Shown here one piece after another: positions 16,000-22,893 of a stretch of 25,916 nt of DNA; within the stretch, counting starts at the first letter, position 1, and the number at the start of each line of letters is the position of its first letter. The stretch covers positions 1 to 25,916 of the forward strand of contig CAJMPJ010000050.1 of the NCBI GenBank assembly GCA_905215155.1, written 5' to 3'. The notes under the pieces were generated by a model. That model saw only the letters and a list, made by a program, of their open reading frames with translations, was not told the origin of the DNA and made no database searches. The DNA comes from an uncultured bacterium. GTDB lineage: Bacteria; Bacillota; Clostridia; Lachnospirales; Lachnospiraceae. The position numbers were made by a program, and so were the translations under genes.

Positions 16000-16809
16000 A
16001 TGAAGAAAAAAAGATATTTCAGATGGGATAAACAGTCTGCCGCCACAGTCCTTTATCCGGTGCTGTTTGGCATCCTTTTGCTGGTACTATGGCAGACACA
16101 GCTTTTGCATAAGATGCTGGGAGCGGATACATTTGCACTTCCTCTTCCCGGACGGATTCTCAGGATCATTTTAGATAACGGGCCTGCGATTCTAAAAAAT
16201 GTAAAGGCAACCGTACTGGTGGCAACCGGAGGACTGCTCTGCGGTTCTGTATTCGGATACCTTTTGGGCATCGTTGCAACCGTCTTTCCCAAATGGGGTG
16301 CCGGAGGTTTAAGCATTGCATCTGCTGTCAGTGCGGTTCCAATCATAGCCATTGCCCCTATTTTAAATAACCTGACAAAGGATTTCAGTGATGATGCCAA
16401 TGTAAGAAGTATGCTGGCTAAGACCCTTGTGGTTACAATAACCTGTACGGTATCCATGAGCATCAATGCTTACAGAGGGTTAAATGAATTAAAGCCGTTT
16501 TCCCTGGATTTGATGAACAGTTATGCGGCAGGCAAGAAAACGGTCTTTTTAAAACTGAGGATTCCCAACAGCGTACCCTATATATTTGTTGCTTTAAGAG
16601 TCAGTGTACCTGCAAGCATCATCAGTGCCCTGGTCAGTGAGTATTTTGCCGAGTTTATCATAGGAGTGGGAAGGCAGATCCGGGAAAATATAGTGCTTGC
16701 CCAGTATGCAACTGCCTGGGCGTACATTGTAGTCGCCTGTGCAATCGGAATCATCATGTATGGATTTTTACTTCTGGCAGAAGGCATCCTGCTGAAGGGA
16801 AGAAAATAG
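16000..16809 (+). CDS. ABC transporter permease 2
   Basis: 269 residues, with a short basic N-terminus (MKKKRYFRWDKQ) and about six predicted membrane helices. The coupling loop reads SLDLMNSYAAGKKTVFLKLR followed by IPNSVPYIFVALRVS. It belongs to the same permease family as the preceding gene but differs clearly in sequence, which points to a heterodimeric channel rather than a recent duplication. AGAAGGAGAGG lies just before the ATG. The gap to the preceding gene is 14 bases and to the binding-protein gene 31 bases, fitting one operon. Confidence 0.91.
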   Translation: MKKKRYFRWDKQSAATVLYPVLFGILLLVLWQTQLLHKMLGADTFALPLPGRILRIILDNGPAILKNVKATVLVATGGLLCGSVFGYLLGIVATVFPKWGAGGLSIASAVSAVPIIAIAPILNNLTKDFSDDANVRSMLAKTLVVTITCTVSMSINAYRGLNELKPFSLDLMNSYAAGKKTVFLKLRIPNSVPYIFVALRVSVPASIISALVSEYFAEFIIGVGRQIRENIVLAQYATAWAYIVVACAIGIIMYGFLLLAEGILLKGRK

Positions 16810-16840
16810 ACAACAACTTTTATTTGAGGAGGAAACATTT

Positions 16841-18007
16841 ATGAAAAGACGAACAGGAAAAGTAACCGCAGCAGCATTGACCCTTGCACTTACCACCGCC
16901 GCATTATCGGGGTGTTCGGGTGCACCGGAGAGAGAGACAACTCAGGCAGCGGCAGTTGAGAGTACGACAGGCAAAGAAAACGGCACCACACAGGCAGAGA
17001 ATACAGGAAAATATTATTCTGCCGATGCCACACCGGAAGAGATCGTTGTGGATGCCGCCAGCAAAGGTAAGGTAGGCAACTGGGGGCTTGGCAATGAGTA
17101 TGAGGTTCAGGCTCTTTTGACCAAATACGGTCAGAGCACCGATTTTTTAAGTCAGGCATTTGACATGGATGGCTTTGATGATGACTCCATTCTTCTGGCT
17201 TCTGCCATGACCTATAACGAGCTTGGCTTGATAAAGAACAGTTACAAAGGCGGTTATTCCTATGGAGATTCTGTAAAGTACATTGATATGAATGACGAAG
17301 GCGTAGCAATGCTTGAGGATAATATCTTTACCACAAAGGAATTTGCAGAGGCAAATCCAAACACAGTCAAAGCATTTGTACGGGCATCCATGAAAGGCTG
17401 GGAATATGCCTGTGCAAATCCTGAGGAAGCCGCTGAGATCGTATTCAATGCAGGTTCTTCCGTATCCAGTGAGCATCAGGCTTATATGGCAGAAGAGGTA
17501 AAGAAATTGGTGGAAACAGATACAAAGGGCAATCAAGTCGCAGACCTTGGAAAACTGGATGATGAAGCACTGCAGCAGACCCTTGATCTGGCCAAAAAAT
17601 ACATCAAATTAGATGACAGCGCCGCAGCAGAAAAATTACAGACATTAACCCTGGATGATTTCCGGGATGCATCTTACTGGACCGATGCAATGAGTGATGT
17701 ACCACTGGGGGCACCGGAAAAAACAGATGTATCCATTCAGTTAAAATGGCTGCCTCAGGCCCAGTTCATGGGATATTATGTGGCAGAGGCAAAAGGTTAT
17801 TATAAGGATGCCGGTTTAAATGTAACCATTACACCAGGCGGCGGTGATATCGGAGAAACGACTGCCGTTAATTCCGGTCAGGTAGATTTTGGCGTGACCT
17901 GGGATGCAAACCTGATTGCGGCAAATGCCGGAGGCATGAATTTAATCGCAGTATCACAGGTTTACCAGAGATCAGGATTGGTGCTTGTATATAAGATAAA
18001 CGAATAA
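16841..18007 (+). CDS. Substrate-binding lipoprotein, NMT1/THI5-like, apparently circularly permuted
   Basis: 388 residues. A signal peptide ends in a lipobox (ALSGC, C25), so it is a membrane-anchored lipoprotein, followed by a Thr/Glu-rich linker to about residue 55. Residues about 72-290 read like the middle and end of an NMT1/THI5-like binding protein: GKVGNWGLGNEYEVQALL, then LLASAMTYNELG, IDMNDEGVAMLEDNIF and VKAFVRASMKGWEYACANPEEA. Only afterwards, at about 295-388, comes the stretch that normally begins the mature protein: VSIQLKWLPQAQFMGYYVAE, then AKGYYKDAGLNVTITPGG and finally YQRSGLVLVYK before the stop. In ordinary members VLVYK leads straight into the GKKVG...GNE segment. The two blocks have therefore been swapped at the link between lobes. 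Ribosome binding site GAGGAGG. It should bind the imported pyrimidine-like ligand and deliver it to the two permeases. Confidence 0.9.
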   Translation: MKRRTGKVTAAALTLALTTAALSGCSGAPERETTQAAAVESTTGKENGTTQAENTGKYYSADATPEEIVVDAASKGKVGNWGLGNEYEVQALLTKYGQSTDFLSQAFDMDGFDDDSILLASAMTYNELGLIKNSYKGGYSYGDSVKYIDMNDEGVAMLEDNIFTTKEFAEANPNTVKAFVRASMKGWEYACANPEEAAEIVFNAGSSVSSEHQAYMAEEVKKLVETDTKGNQVADLGKLDDEALQQTLDLAKKYIKLDDSAAAEKLQTLTLDDFRDASYWTDAMSDVPLGAPEKTDVSIQLKWLPQAQFMGYYVAEAKGYYKDAGLNVTITPGGGDIGETTAVNSGQVDFGVTWDANLIAANAGGMNLIAVSQVYQRSGLVLVYKINE

Positions 18008-18054
18008 AGTACCGTTTAAGAACGGGAAAGCCACCAGATGGATGCAGAAATCGC

Positions 18055-18071
18055 GGGTGCCGTCGGCACCC
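18055..18071 (+). other. Short GC-rich hairpin between binding-protein and dihydropyrimidinase genes
   Basis: GGGTGCC and GGCACCC form a perfect seven-base stem with a GTC loop. No T-run follows, so it is not a typical terminator. It lies 48 bases after the lipoprotein stop codon and could protect the upstream mRNA end or tune expression of the next gene. Confidence 0.45.
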
Positions 18072-18097
18072 CAAGTCTGTTACGAGGAGGAAGGACC

Positions 18098-19477
18098 ATG
18101 GATTTATTGATTAAGAATGGAACGATTGTTTCGGCAGAGGAAACATTTGTAGGCGATATTGGAGTAAAAGACGGGAAAATCTTATGCATTGGAAGGGATT
18201 TATCGGTTGAGGCAAAAAAGGTAGTAGATGCCTCCGGAAAGCTGGTTTTACCTGGAGCAATTGACGTACATACCCATTTGGCAATGCCTTTTGGCGGTAC
18301 GGTTTCCGCAGACGGCTATTTATCTGGAACAAGAGCAGGGGCGTGCGGCGGTGTGACCACAGTATTTGATTATCCCATTCAAAGAAAGGGAAAGGGAATC
18401 ATAGAAACCGTTCAGGAACGGAAGGAAATGTGTGACCCGGAAGCCTGCATCGATTATGCATTTCACTGCTGTATCACGGATTTGAATGAAGGTGCCATTT
18501 TAGATGAATTTAAAGCGGCTGTGGATTATGGCATCACCAGCTTTAAATGCTTCCTGGTCTACAAAAAAGAAGGTATGATGGTGGATGACGGAACCCTGGT
18601 CCGAATACTGAAAAAAGCAAAGGAAGCAGGAGCCATCACAAATATCCATGCGGAAAATCCGGATGTCATTGATTTAAATATCGAGCAGTTTAAGGCAGAA
18701 GGAAAAACCTCCGCCTGGTACCACTACTTGAGCAGACCGGAATATGTGGAAGCGGAGGCTGACAAACGGGCGGTGCATTGGGCAAAATCCGTAAACGCAC
18801 CTCTCTACATCGTGCATATGGCGGATAAGGAAGGGCTGGAAGCAGCGGTCGCCGCAAAGAGAGACGGCTATCCGGTTTATATTGAAACCTGCCCGCAGTA
18901 TTTGGAATTTACCTGTGATGTGTACAAAAGAGAGGACGGCAGAAACTTTGTATGTTCCCCTCCGATGAAGGATCAGGAGAGCCAGGATGCACTCTGGAAG
19001 GCAATTGCGGACGGAAGCATTGATACGGTGGCAACGGATCACTGCCCGTTCCAGAGCTATGAAAAGGATTGGGGAAAGGATGATTTTACAAAAATCCCTA
19101 ACGGCTGTGCAGGAATCGAGAATCTGTATCCTTATATGTTATCCAAAGCCAATGAAGGAAAAATAAGCTTCAATCGTGCGGTGGAGCTTTGCGCCACGAA
19201 TCCGGCGAAAATCTTTGGCTGCAGCCAGAAGGGGTCCTTAACGGTTGGAAAAGATGCGGATATCGTGATCTATGACAGAGATAAAGAGGTGACCATTTCC
19301 GTGGACAACATGCATTCCGATTATGACCACACCATATGGGAGGGTATTCAAGTGCATGGGTATCCGGTTCAGACTTATGTGAGAGGGGCACTGGTATATG
19401 ATCATGGGGAATTTGTAGGAACTCCGGGGTATGGGACCTTTGTAAAGCGGGAACCTCAAAAATATGGTTTGGAGTGA
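18098..19477 (+). CDS. Dihydropyrimidinase / D-hydantoinase
   Basis: 459-residue cyclic amidase of the amidohydrolase superfamily. It opens dihydrouracil (or dihydrothymine, or hydantoins) to the N-carbamoyl beta-amino acid. The full binuclear metal site is visible: H58 and H60 in DVHTHL, the carbamylated lysine K150 in TSFKCF, H184 in NIHAEN, H240 in VHMADKEG and D314 in ATDHCPF. Length and spacing match the dihydropyrimidinase/hydantoinase family well, better than allantoinase, given the neighbouring PreA. The N-terminus [15 protein letters not shown] is the usual small beta domain. The start at 18098 follows GAGGAGGAAGG; an in-frame ATG at 18038 would read through the hairpin. The next gene starts 4 bases after its stop codon, so the two are tightly coupled. 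Confidence 0.93.
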   Translation: MDLLIKNGTIVSAEETFVGDIGVKDGKILCIGRDLSVEAKKVVDASGKLVLPGAIDVHTHLAMPFGGTVSADGYLSGTRAGACGGVTTVFDYPIQRKGKGIIETVQERKEMCDPEACIDYAFHCCITDLNEGAILDEFKAAVDYGITSFKCFLVYKKEGMMVDDGTLVRILKKAKEAGAITNIHAENPDVIDLNIEQFKAEGKTSAWYHYLSRPEYVEAEADKRAVHWAKSVNAPLYIVHMADKEGLEAAVAAKRDGYPVYIETCPQYLEFTCDVYKREDGRNFVCSPPMKDQESQDALWKAIADGSIDTVATDHCPFQSYEKDWGKDDFTKIPNGCAGIENLYPYMLSKANEGKISFNRAVELCATNPAKIFGCSQKGSLTVGKDADIVIYDRDKEVTISVDNMHSDYDHTIWEGIQVHGYPVQTYVRGALVYDHGEFVGTPGYGTFVKREPQKYGLE

Positions 19478-19481
19478 TAGA

Positions 19482-20999
19482 ATGAATAATTTATTATACA
19501 AGGAAACTTCTCTTTTAGAGGAAGCCGGCGGGTGCCTTTTGTGCAATGACGCCCCCTGTGCCAAGGCATGTCCTAATGGGCTGGAAACAGACAAAATCAT
19601 ACGGTGCTTCCGTTTTGAGAACAAGTCCGGTGCCGTAAACCGCCTGCCCAAAGAACTGCCCTGTCAAAGCTGTGAGGATAAGCCTTGTCTGTCGGTCTGT
19701 TTAAAGGGAAGGATTAATACACCGGTACCGATCCCGGATATGTTTGAAAAACTTTCTTCTTATATAAAAGCGGAGAAGAAGAACGTGGATTTATCCATAG
19801 ATTTCTGCGGGATTCCATGTGAAAATCCTTTCTTTCTATCCTCTTCCGTAGTGGGAAGCAATTACGAAATGGTAGCAAAGGCCTTTGACATGGGCTGGGC
19901 CGGTGTTGCCTTTAAGACCATTGGTGTGTTTGTCCCGGAGGAAGTCTCTCCCAGATTTGATGCTCTGAAAAAAGAAGCCCTTCCTTTTGTGGGATTTAAA
20001 AATATAGAACAGATATCAGATCATACGCTGGAGGAAAACCTTGCGTTTATCAGAGATTTAAAAAGAGATTATCCCACCAAAATATTCGTTGCTTCGATTA
20101 TGGGCCAGACAGAGGAAGAGTGGACCTATCTTGCGCAGGTGGTAACGGAAGCTGGTGCGGATATCATCGAGTGTAATTTTTCCTGTCCTCATATGGCTGC
20201 CGATGGATTAGGCTCTGATGTAGGCCAGAATCCCGAGCTGGTTTCTGCTTATACAAAAGCAGTGAAAAAAGGGACTCATCTCCCGGTTCTGGCAAAAATG
20301 ACACCCAATATCGGAAATATGGAAATACCGGCCCTTGCAGCAGTCCAGGCAGGTGCAGACGGCATTGCAGCCATCAATACCATAAAGAGTATTATGAATG
20401 TGGATTTGGACACCTTTGTCTCCGGTCCTGTTGTGAAAGGCAAAACCAGTGTGGGAGGCTATTCCGGGAAAGCAGTAAAACCCATTGCGCTTCGTTTTAT
20501 CCACGCCATGAAAAGTCATCCGGAACTGGCGGGTGTTCCCATCAGCGGAATGGGCGGAATCGAAACCTGGAGAGATGCCTTTGAGTTTATGGCGCTTGGC
20601 TGTGAAAACATACAGGTTACGACCTCAGTCATGCAATACGGCTACCGGGTGATCGAGGATATGATCGAAGGAATGGAATATTATTTAAGCTCCCGCGGTT
20701 ATCACAGCGTAAGGGAAATCGTAGGGAAAGCACTGGACCACACCATACCGGCGGATGAACTGGAACGGGATTCCATCTGTTATCCTAAATTTGACCGGAA
20801 AAAATGTGTGGGCTGCGGAAGATGCTATCTATCCTGCTACGACGGTGGGCATCAGGCGCTGAAACAGGCAGAAGATACAAAGAAACCGGTAATGGACGCT
20901 AAAAAATGCGTTGGCTGTCATCTTTGCGCATTGGTGTGTCCGGTAGACGCTATTTCCGCAGGCACCAGGGTAAAAAAGAACCTAATAGGAGGGAAATGA
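19482..20999 (+). CDS. preA: PreA-type dihydropyrimidine dehydrogenase with extra N-terminal Fe-S module
   Basis: 505 residues. The central part (about 100-420) is the FMN-binding dihydroorotate-dehydrogenase-like barrel of Pre[21 protein letters not shown], then [56 protein letters not shown] and [20 protein letters not shown]. The C-terminus has two 4Fe-4S motifs (C442, C445, C448, C452 and C476, C479, C482, C486). Unlike the roughly 410-residue E. coli PreA, it also begins with two cysteine groups (C18, C21, C26, C30 and C61, C64, C69, C73) that resemble the N-terminal Fe-S domain of PreT or animal DPD. It would reduce uracil/thymine to the dihydro form. No PreT gene is in the window, so the electron donor is unknown. 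At the position of the catalytic Cys of mammalian DPD it has V247. The start at 19482 follows GGAG. Confidence 0.9.
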   Translation: MNNLLYKETSLLEEAGGCLLCNDAPCAKACPNGLETDKIIRCFRFENKSGAVNRLPKELPCQSCEDKPCLSVCLKGRINTPVPIPDMFEKLSSYIKAEKKNVDLSIDFCGIPCENPFFLSSSVVGSNYEMVAKAFDMGWAGVAFKTIGVFVPEEVSPRFDALKKEALPFVGFKNIEQISDHTLEENLAFIRDLKRDYPTKIFVASIMGQTEEEWTYLAQVVTEAGADIIECNFSCPHMAADGLGSDVGQNPELVSAYTKAVKKGTHLPVLAKMTPNIGNMEIPALAAVQAGADGIAAINTIKSIMNVDLDTFVSGPVVKGKTSVGGYSGKAVKPIALRFIHAMKSHPELAGVPISGMGGIETWRDAFEFMALGCENIQVTTSVMQYGYRVIEDMIEGMEYYLSSRGYHSVREIVGKALDHTIPADELERDSICYPKFDRKKCVGCGRCYLSCYDGGHQALKQAEDTKKPVMDAKKCVGCHLCALVCPVDAISAGTRVKKNLIGGK

Positions 21000-21000
21000 C

Positions 21001-22227
21001 ATGATACAGTGCAATTATGAAAGAATGGAAGACAAGATAAAAACCTTCAGCCAATTTGGGGATACAGGAAAAGGGGGAATTACAAGGTTCTCCTTATCAA
21101 AGGAAGCGTTAGCCGCAAGAAAGGAATTTGTAACGCGCATGGAGGCACTGGGGGCCACCGTCGTAACGGACGATATGGCAAATATCTATGCAACCATTGC
21201 CGGAACTGAAGATCTGCCTGCCATTGTCTCAGGTTCCCATATAGATTCTGTGCGGCAGGGGGGGAACTATGATGGGATTTTAGGTGTCTTGACCGCAATG
21301 GAAGTGGCGGAGACCATTGTAAAAGAAAAAATACCGCACAGGCATCCCATTACGGTCATGGTCTGGACCAATGAAGAAGGCGCCAGATTTGAACCCGCAA
21401 TGATGTCTTCCGGCGTTATTTGCGGAAAGTTCGACAAGGAGGCTATGCTAAATTCAGAGGCAAAAGACATTCCCGGATATACGTTTGGAGAGGCTTTGGA
21501 GGAAAGCGGTTATAAGGGAAAGGAAGAAAACCGCCTGAACCCATTGAAAACAAAAGCACTGGTGGAGCTTCATATTGAACAGGGGCCGGTACTGGAGGCG
21601 GAAGGGATTGATATTGGAGTTGTAGAAGGTGTTTGCGGTATGATCAATTACGAATTTACCTTTAAAGGGCAGGCAGGTCATGCAGGAACGACCCCCATGA
21701 AATACCGCAAGGATGCACTCTATGCAGCGGTAAAGACCATTCAGTACCTTCACGATGAGTTAGACCAGCTGGACAGCAAGCTGGTTTATACCACAGGTAA
21801 AATCTCTGCCCATCCAAACATTCATACCATAATACCAGATGAAGTAAAAATCACCCTGGATGCCAGACATCAGGACCCTAAAGTGATCAAACAGGTACTT
21901 GAAGTGATTAAGCGGATTCCAGGTGTTGTGGAGCAATGCAAGGTCAGCTATGAGGAAGCATGGTCGCGCAAGACCGTAGGCTTTACAACCGAACTGGTTG
22001 ATTATGTGGAAAAAAGTGCACAGGAATGCGGTTATTCCAACCGGAGGATCTACAGCGGTCCGGGCCATGATGCCCAGTTCGCCATTGATCTGGTTCCTGC
22101 GACCATGATATTTGTGCCAAGCGTAGGCGGACACAGCCATTGCGAAATTGAATATACGCCGGTGGAAAACTGTTTAAAAGGAGCCAACGTTCTTTTAAAC
22201 ACGATTCTGCATATCGACAAACATTAG
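21001..22227 (+). CDS. N-carbamoyl amino acid amidohydrolase (beta-ureidopropionase type, M20 family)
   Basis: 408 residues of the M20/carbamoylase family (AllC, HyuC, bacterial beta-ureidopropionase). Metal ligands are visible: H80 in SGSHIDSV, D91 in GGNYDGILG, E125/E126 in WTNEEGARF, H191 in ELHIEQGPVLE and H380 in VGGHSHCE. The dimerisation lid lies about 210-330 (GQAGHAGTTPMKYRKDAL). The expected reaction in this operon is hydrolysis of N-carbamoyl-beta-alanine to beta-alanine, CO2 and ammonia, feeding the aminotransferase at the head of the operon. Allantoate amidohydrolase or L-carbamoylase activity cannot be told apart by eye; the PreA and dihydropyrimidinase neighbours favour the pyrimidine route. 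AGGAGGG precedes the ATG, which follows the preA stop codon by one base. It is the last gene before a strong terminator. Confidence 0.9.
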   Translation: MIQCNYERMEDKIKTFSQFGDTGKGGITRFSLSKEALAARKEFVTRMEALGATVVTDDMANIYATIAGTEDLPAIVSGSHIDSVRQGGNYDGILGVLTAMEVAETIVKEKIPHRHPITVMVWTNEEGARFEPAMMSSGVICGKFDKEAMLNSEAKDIPGYTFGEALEESGYKGKEENRLNPLKTKALVELHIEQGPVLEAEGIDIGVVEGVCGMINYEFTFKGQAGHAGTTPMKYRKDALYAAVKTIQYLHDELDQLDSKLVYTTGKISAHPNIHTIIPDEVKITLDARHQDPKVIKQVLEVIKRIPGVVEQCKVSYEEAWSRKTVGFTTELVDYVEKSAQECGYSNRRIYSGPGHDAQFAIDLVPATMIFVPSVGGHSHCEIEYTPVENCLKGANVLLNTILHIDKH

Positions 22228-22228
22228 T

Positions 22229-22282
22229 AAAAGATCCTCCCGCATCCATGTGGAAAAAAACATGGGGCCGGGAGGATCTTTT
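22229..22282 (+). terminator. Strong terminator ending the pyrimidine catabolic operon
   Basis: AAAAGATCCTCCCG at 22229-22242 pairs perfectly with CGGGAGGATCTTTT at 22269-22282. An inner stem, CCATG with CATGG, extends it. The A4/T4 ends suggest function in both directions. It isolates the island from smpB. Confidence 0.92.
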
Positions 22283-22309
22283 ATTATGAAAGGATTTGTC
22301 CGTTAGACC

Positions 22310-22338
22310 TTTACTAAAAATGGACAATGTAGTATCAT
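22310..22338 (+). promoter_or_regulatory. Probable promoter of smpB
   Basis: TTTACT at 22310-22315 and TATCAT at 22333-22338 are 17 bases apart, just after the island terminator and about 30 bases before the smpB start. It would allow smpB to be expressed independently of the island. Confidence 0.6.
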
Positions 22339-22369
22339 AAATGAAACGTAATGACGGAGGTTAATAGAT

Positions 22370-22831
22370 TTGGGAGAGAAATTTAAGCTCATTGCCAACA
22401 ACAAAAAGGCATATCATGAGTATTTTATTGATGAAAAATATGAGGCAGGCATAGAACTTGCGGGAACAGAAGTGAAATCCATCCGCATGGGAAAGTGCAA
22501 TGTCAAAGAATCTTTTGTAAGGATTGAAAAAGGGGAGGTTTATGTTTATGGAATGAATATCAGCCCCTATGAAAAAGGAAATATCTTTAATAAAGATCCT
22601 TTACGCATCAGAAAGCTTTTGCTTCATCGGTCGGAGATTGGGAAGCTTGAGGCTAAGATCGCCCAGAAAGGATACACGCTGGTACCTCTTCAGGTATATT
22701 TTAAGGGAAGTCTGGTAAAGGTGGAGATTGGTCTAGCCAGAGGTAAAAAACTCTATGATAAGAGAGAGGACATTGCCAAGAAGGATCAGAAAAGAGAACT
22801 GGAACGGGAATTTAAGGTGCGTAATTTATAA
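22370..22831 (+). CDS. smpB: SsrA-binding protein SmpB
   Basis: 153 residues. SmpB brings tmRNA to stalled ribosomes for trans-translation. Typical features are [20 protein letters not shown] at the start, then [34 protein letters not shown], the [15 protein letters not shown] helix and the C-terminal tail GRGKK-like [20 protein letters not shown]. The start codon is TTG, 9 bases after CGGAGG; no ATG is available at a better position. In many Firmicutes smpB directly follows rnr, but here the 12-kb catabolic island lies between them. The ssrA gene, which often follows smpB, is not seen in the downstream 3 kb. Confidence 0.96.
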   Translation: MGEKFKLIANNKKAYHEYFIDEKYEAGIELAGTEVKSIRMGKCNVKESFVRIEKGEVYVYGMNISPYEKGNIFNKDPLRIRKLLLHRSEIGKLEAKIAQKGYTLVPLQVYFKGSLVKVEIGLARGKKLYDKREDIAKKDQKRELEREFKVRNL

Positions 22832-22893
22832 TTGCAGACAGACCGTAGTTTCAGCAACATAAAAACCGCAGAAATTTAGGGGAGGGGAAGCGG

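Noticed and set aside
16890..17309. Long open frame on the reverse strand (about 139 codons) opposite the binding-protein gene
   Set aside because: It lies wholly inside a well-supported gene, has a composition rich in Cys, His, Pro and Ser typical of shadow frames, and lacks a ribosome binding site.
16841..18007. Binding-protein gene as an assembly error, frameshift or truncated gene instead of a permutation
   Set aside because: The signal peptide, linker, both blocks and stop codon lie in one frame, the join around residues 285-295 reads smoothly, and intergenic spacing on both sides is normal for the operon.
10408..22227. Allantoin or purine catabolism cluster, suggested by the PucR-type regulator and the M20 amidohydrolase
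   Set aside because: There is no allantoinase-specific context, urate or ureidoglycolate enzyme, whereas PreA and the beta-alanine-type aminotransferase point to pyrimidines.
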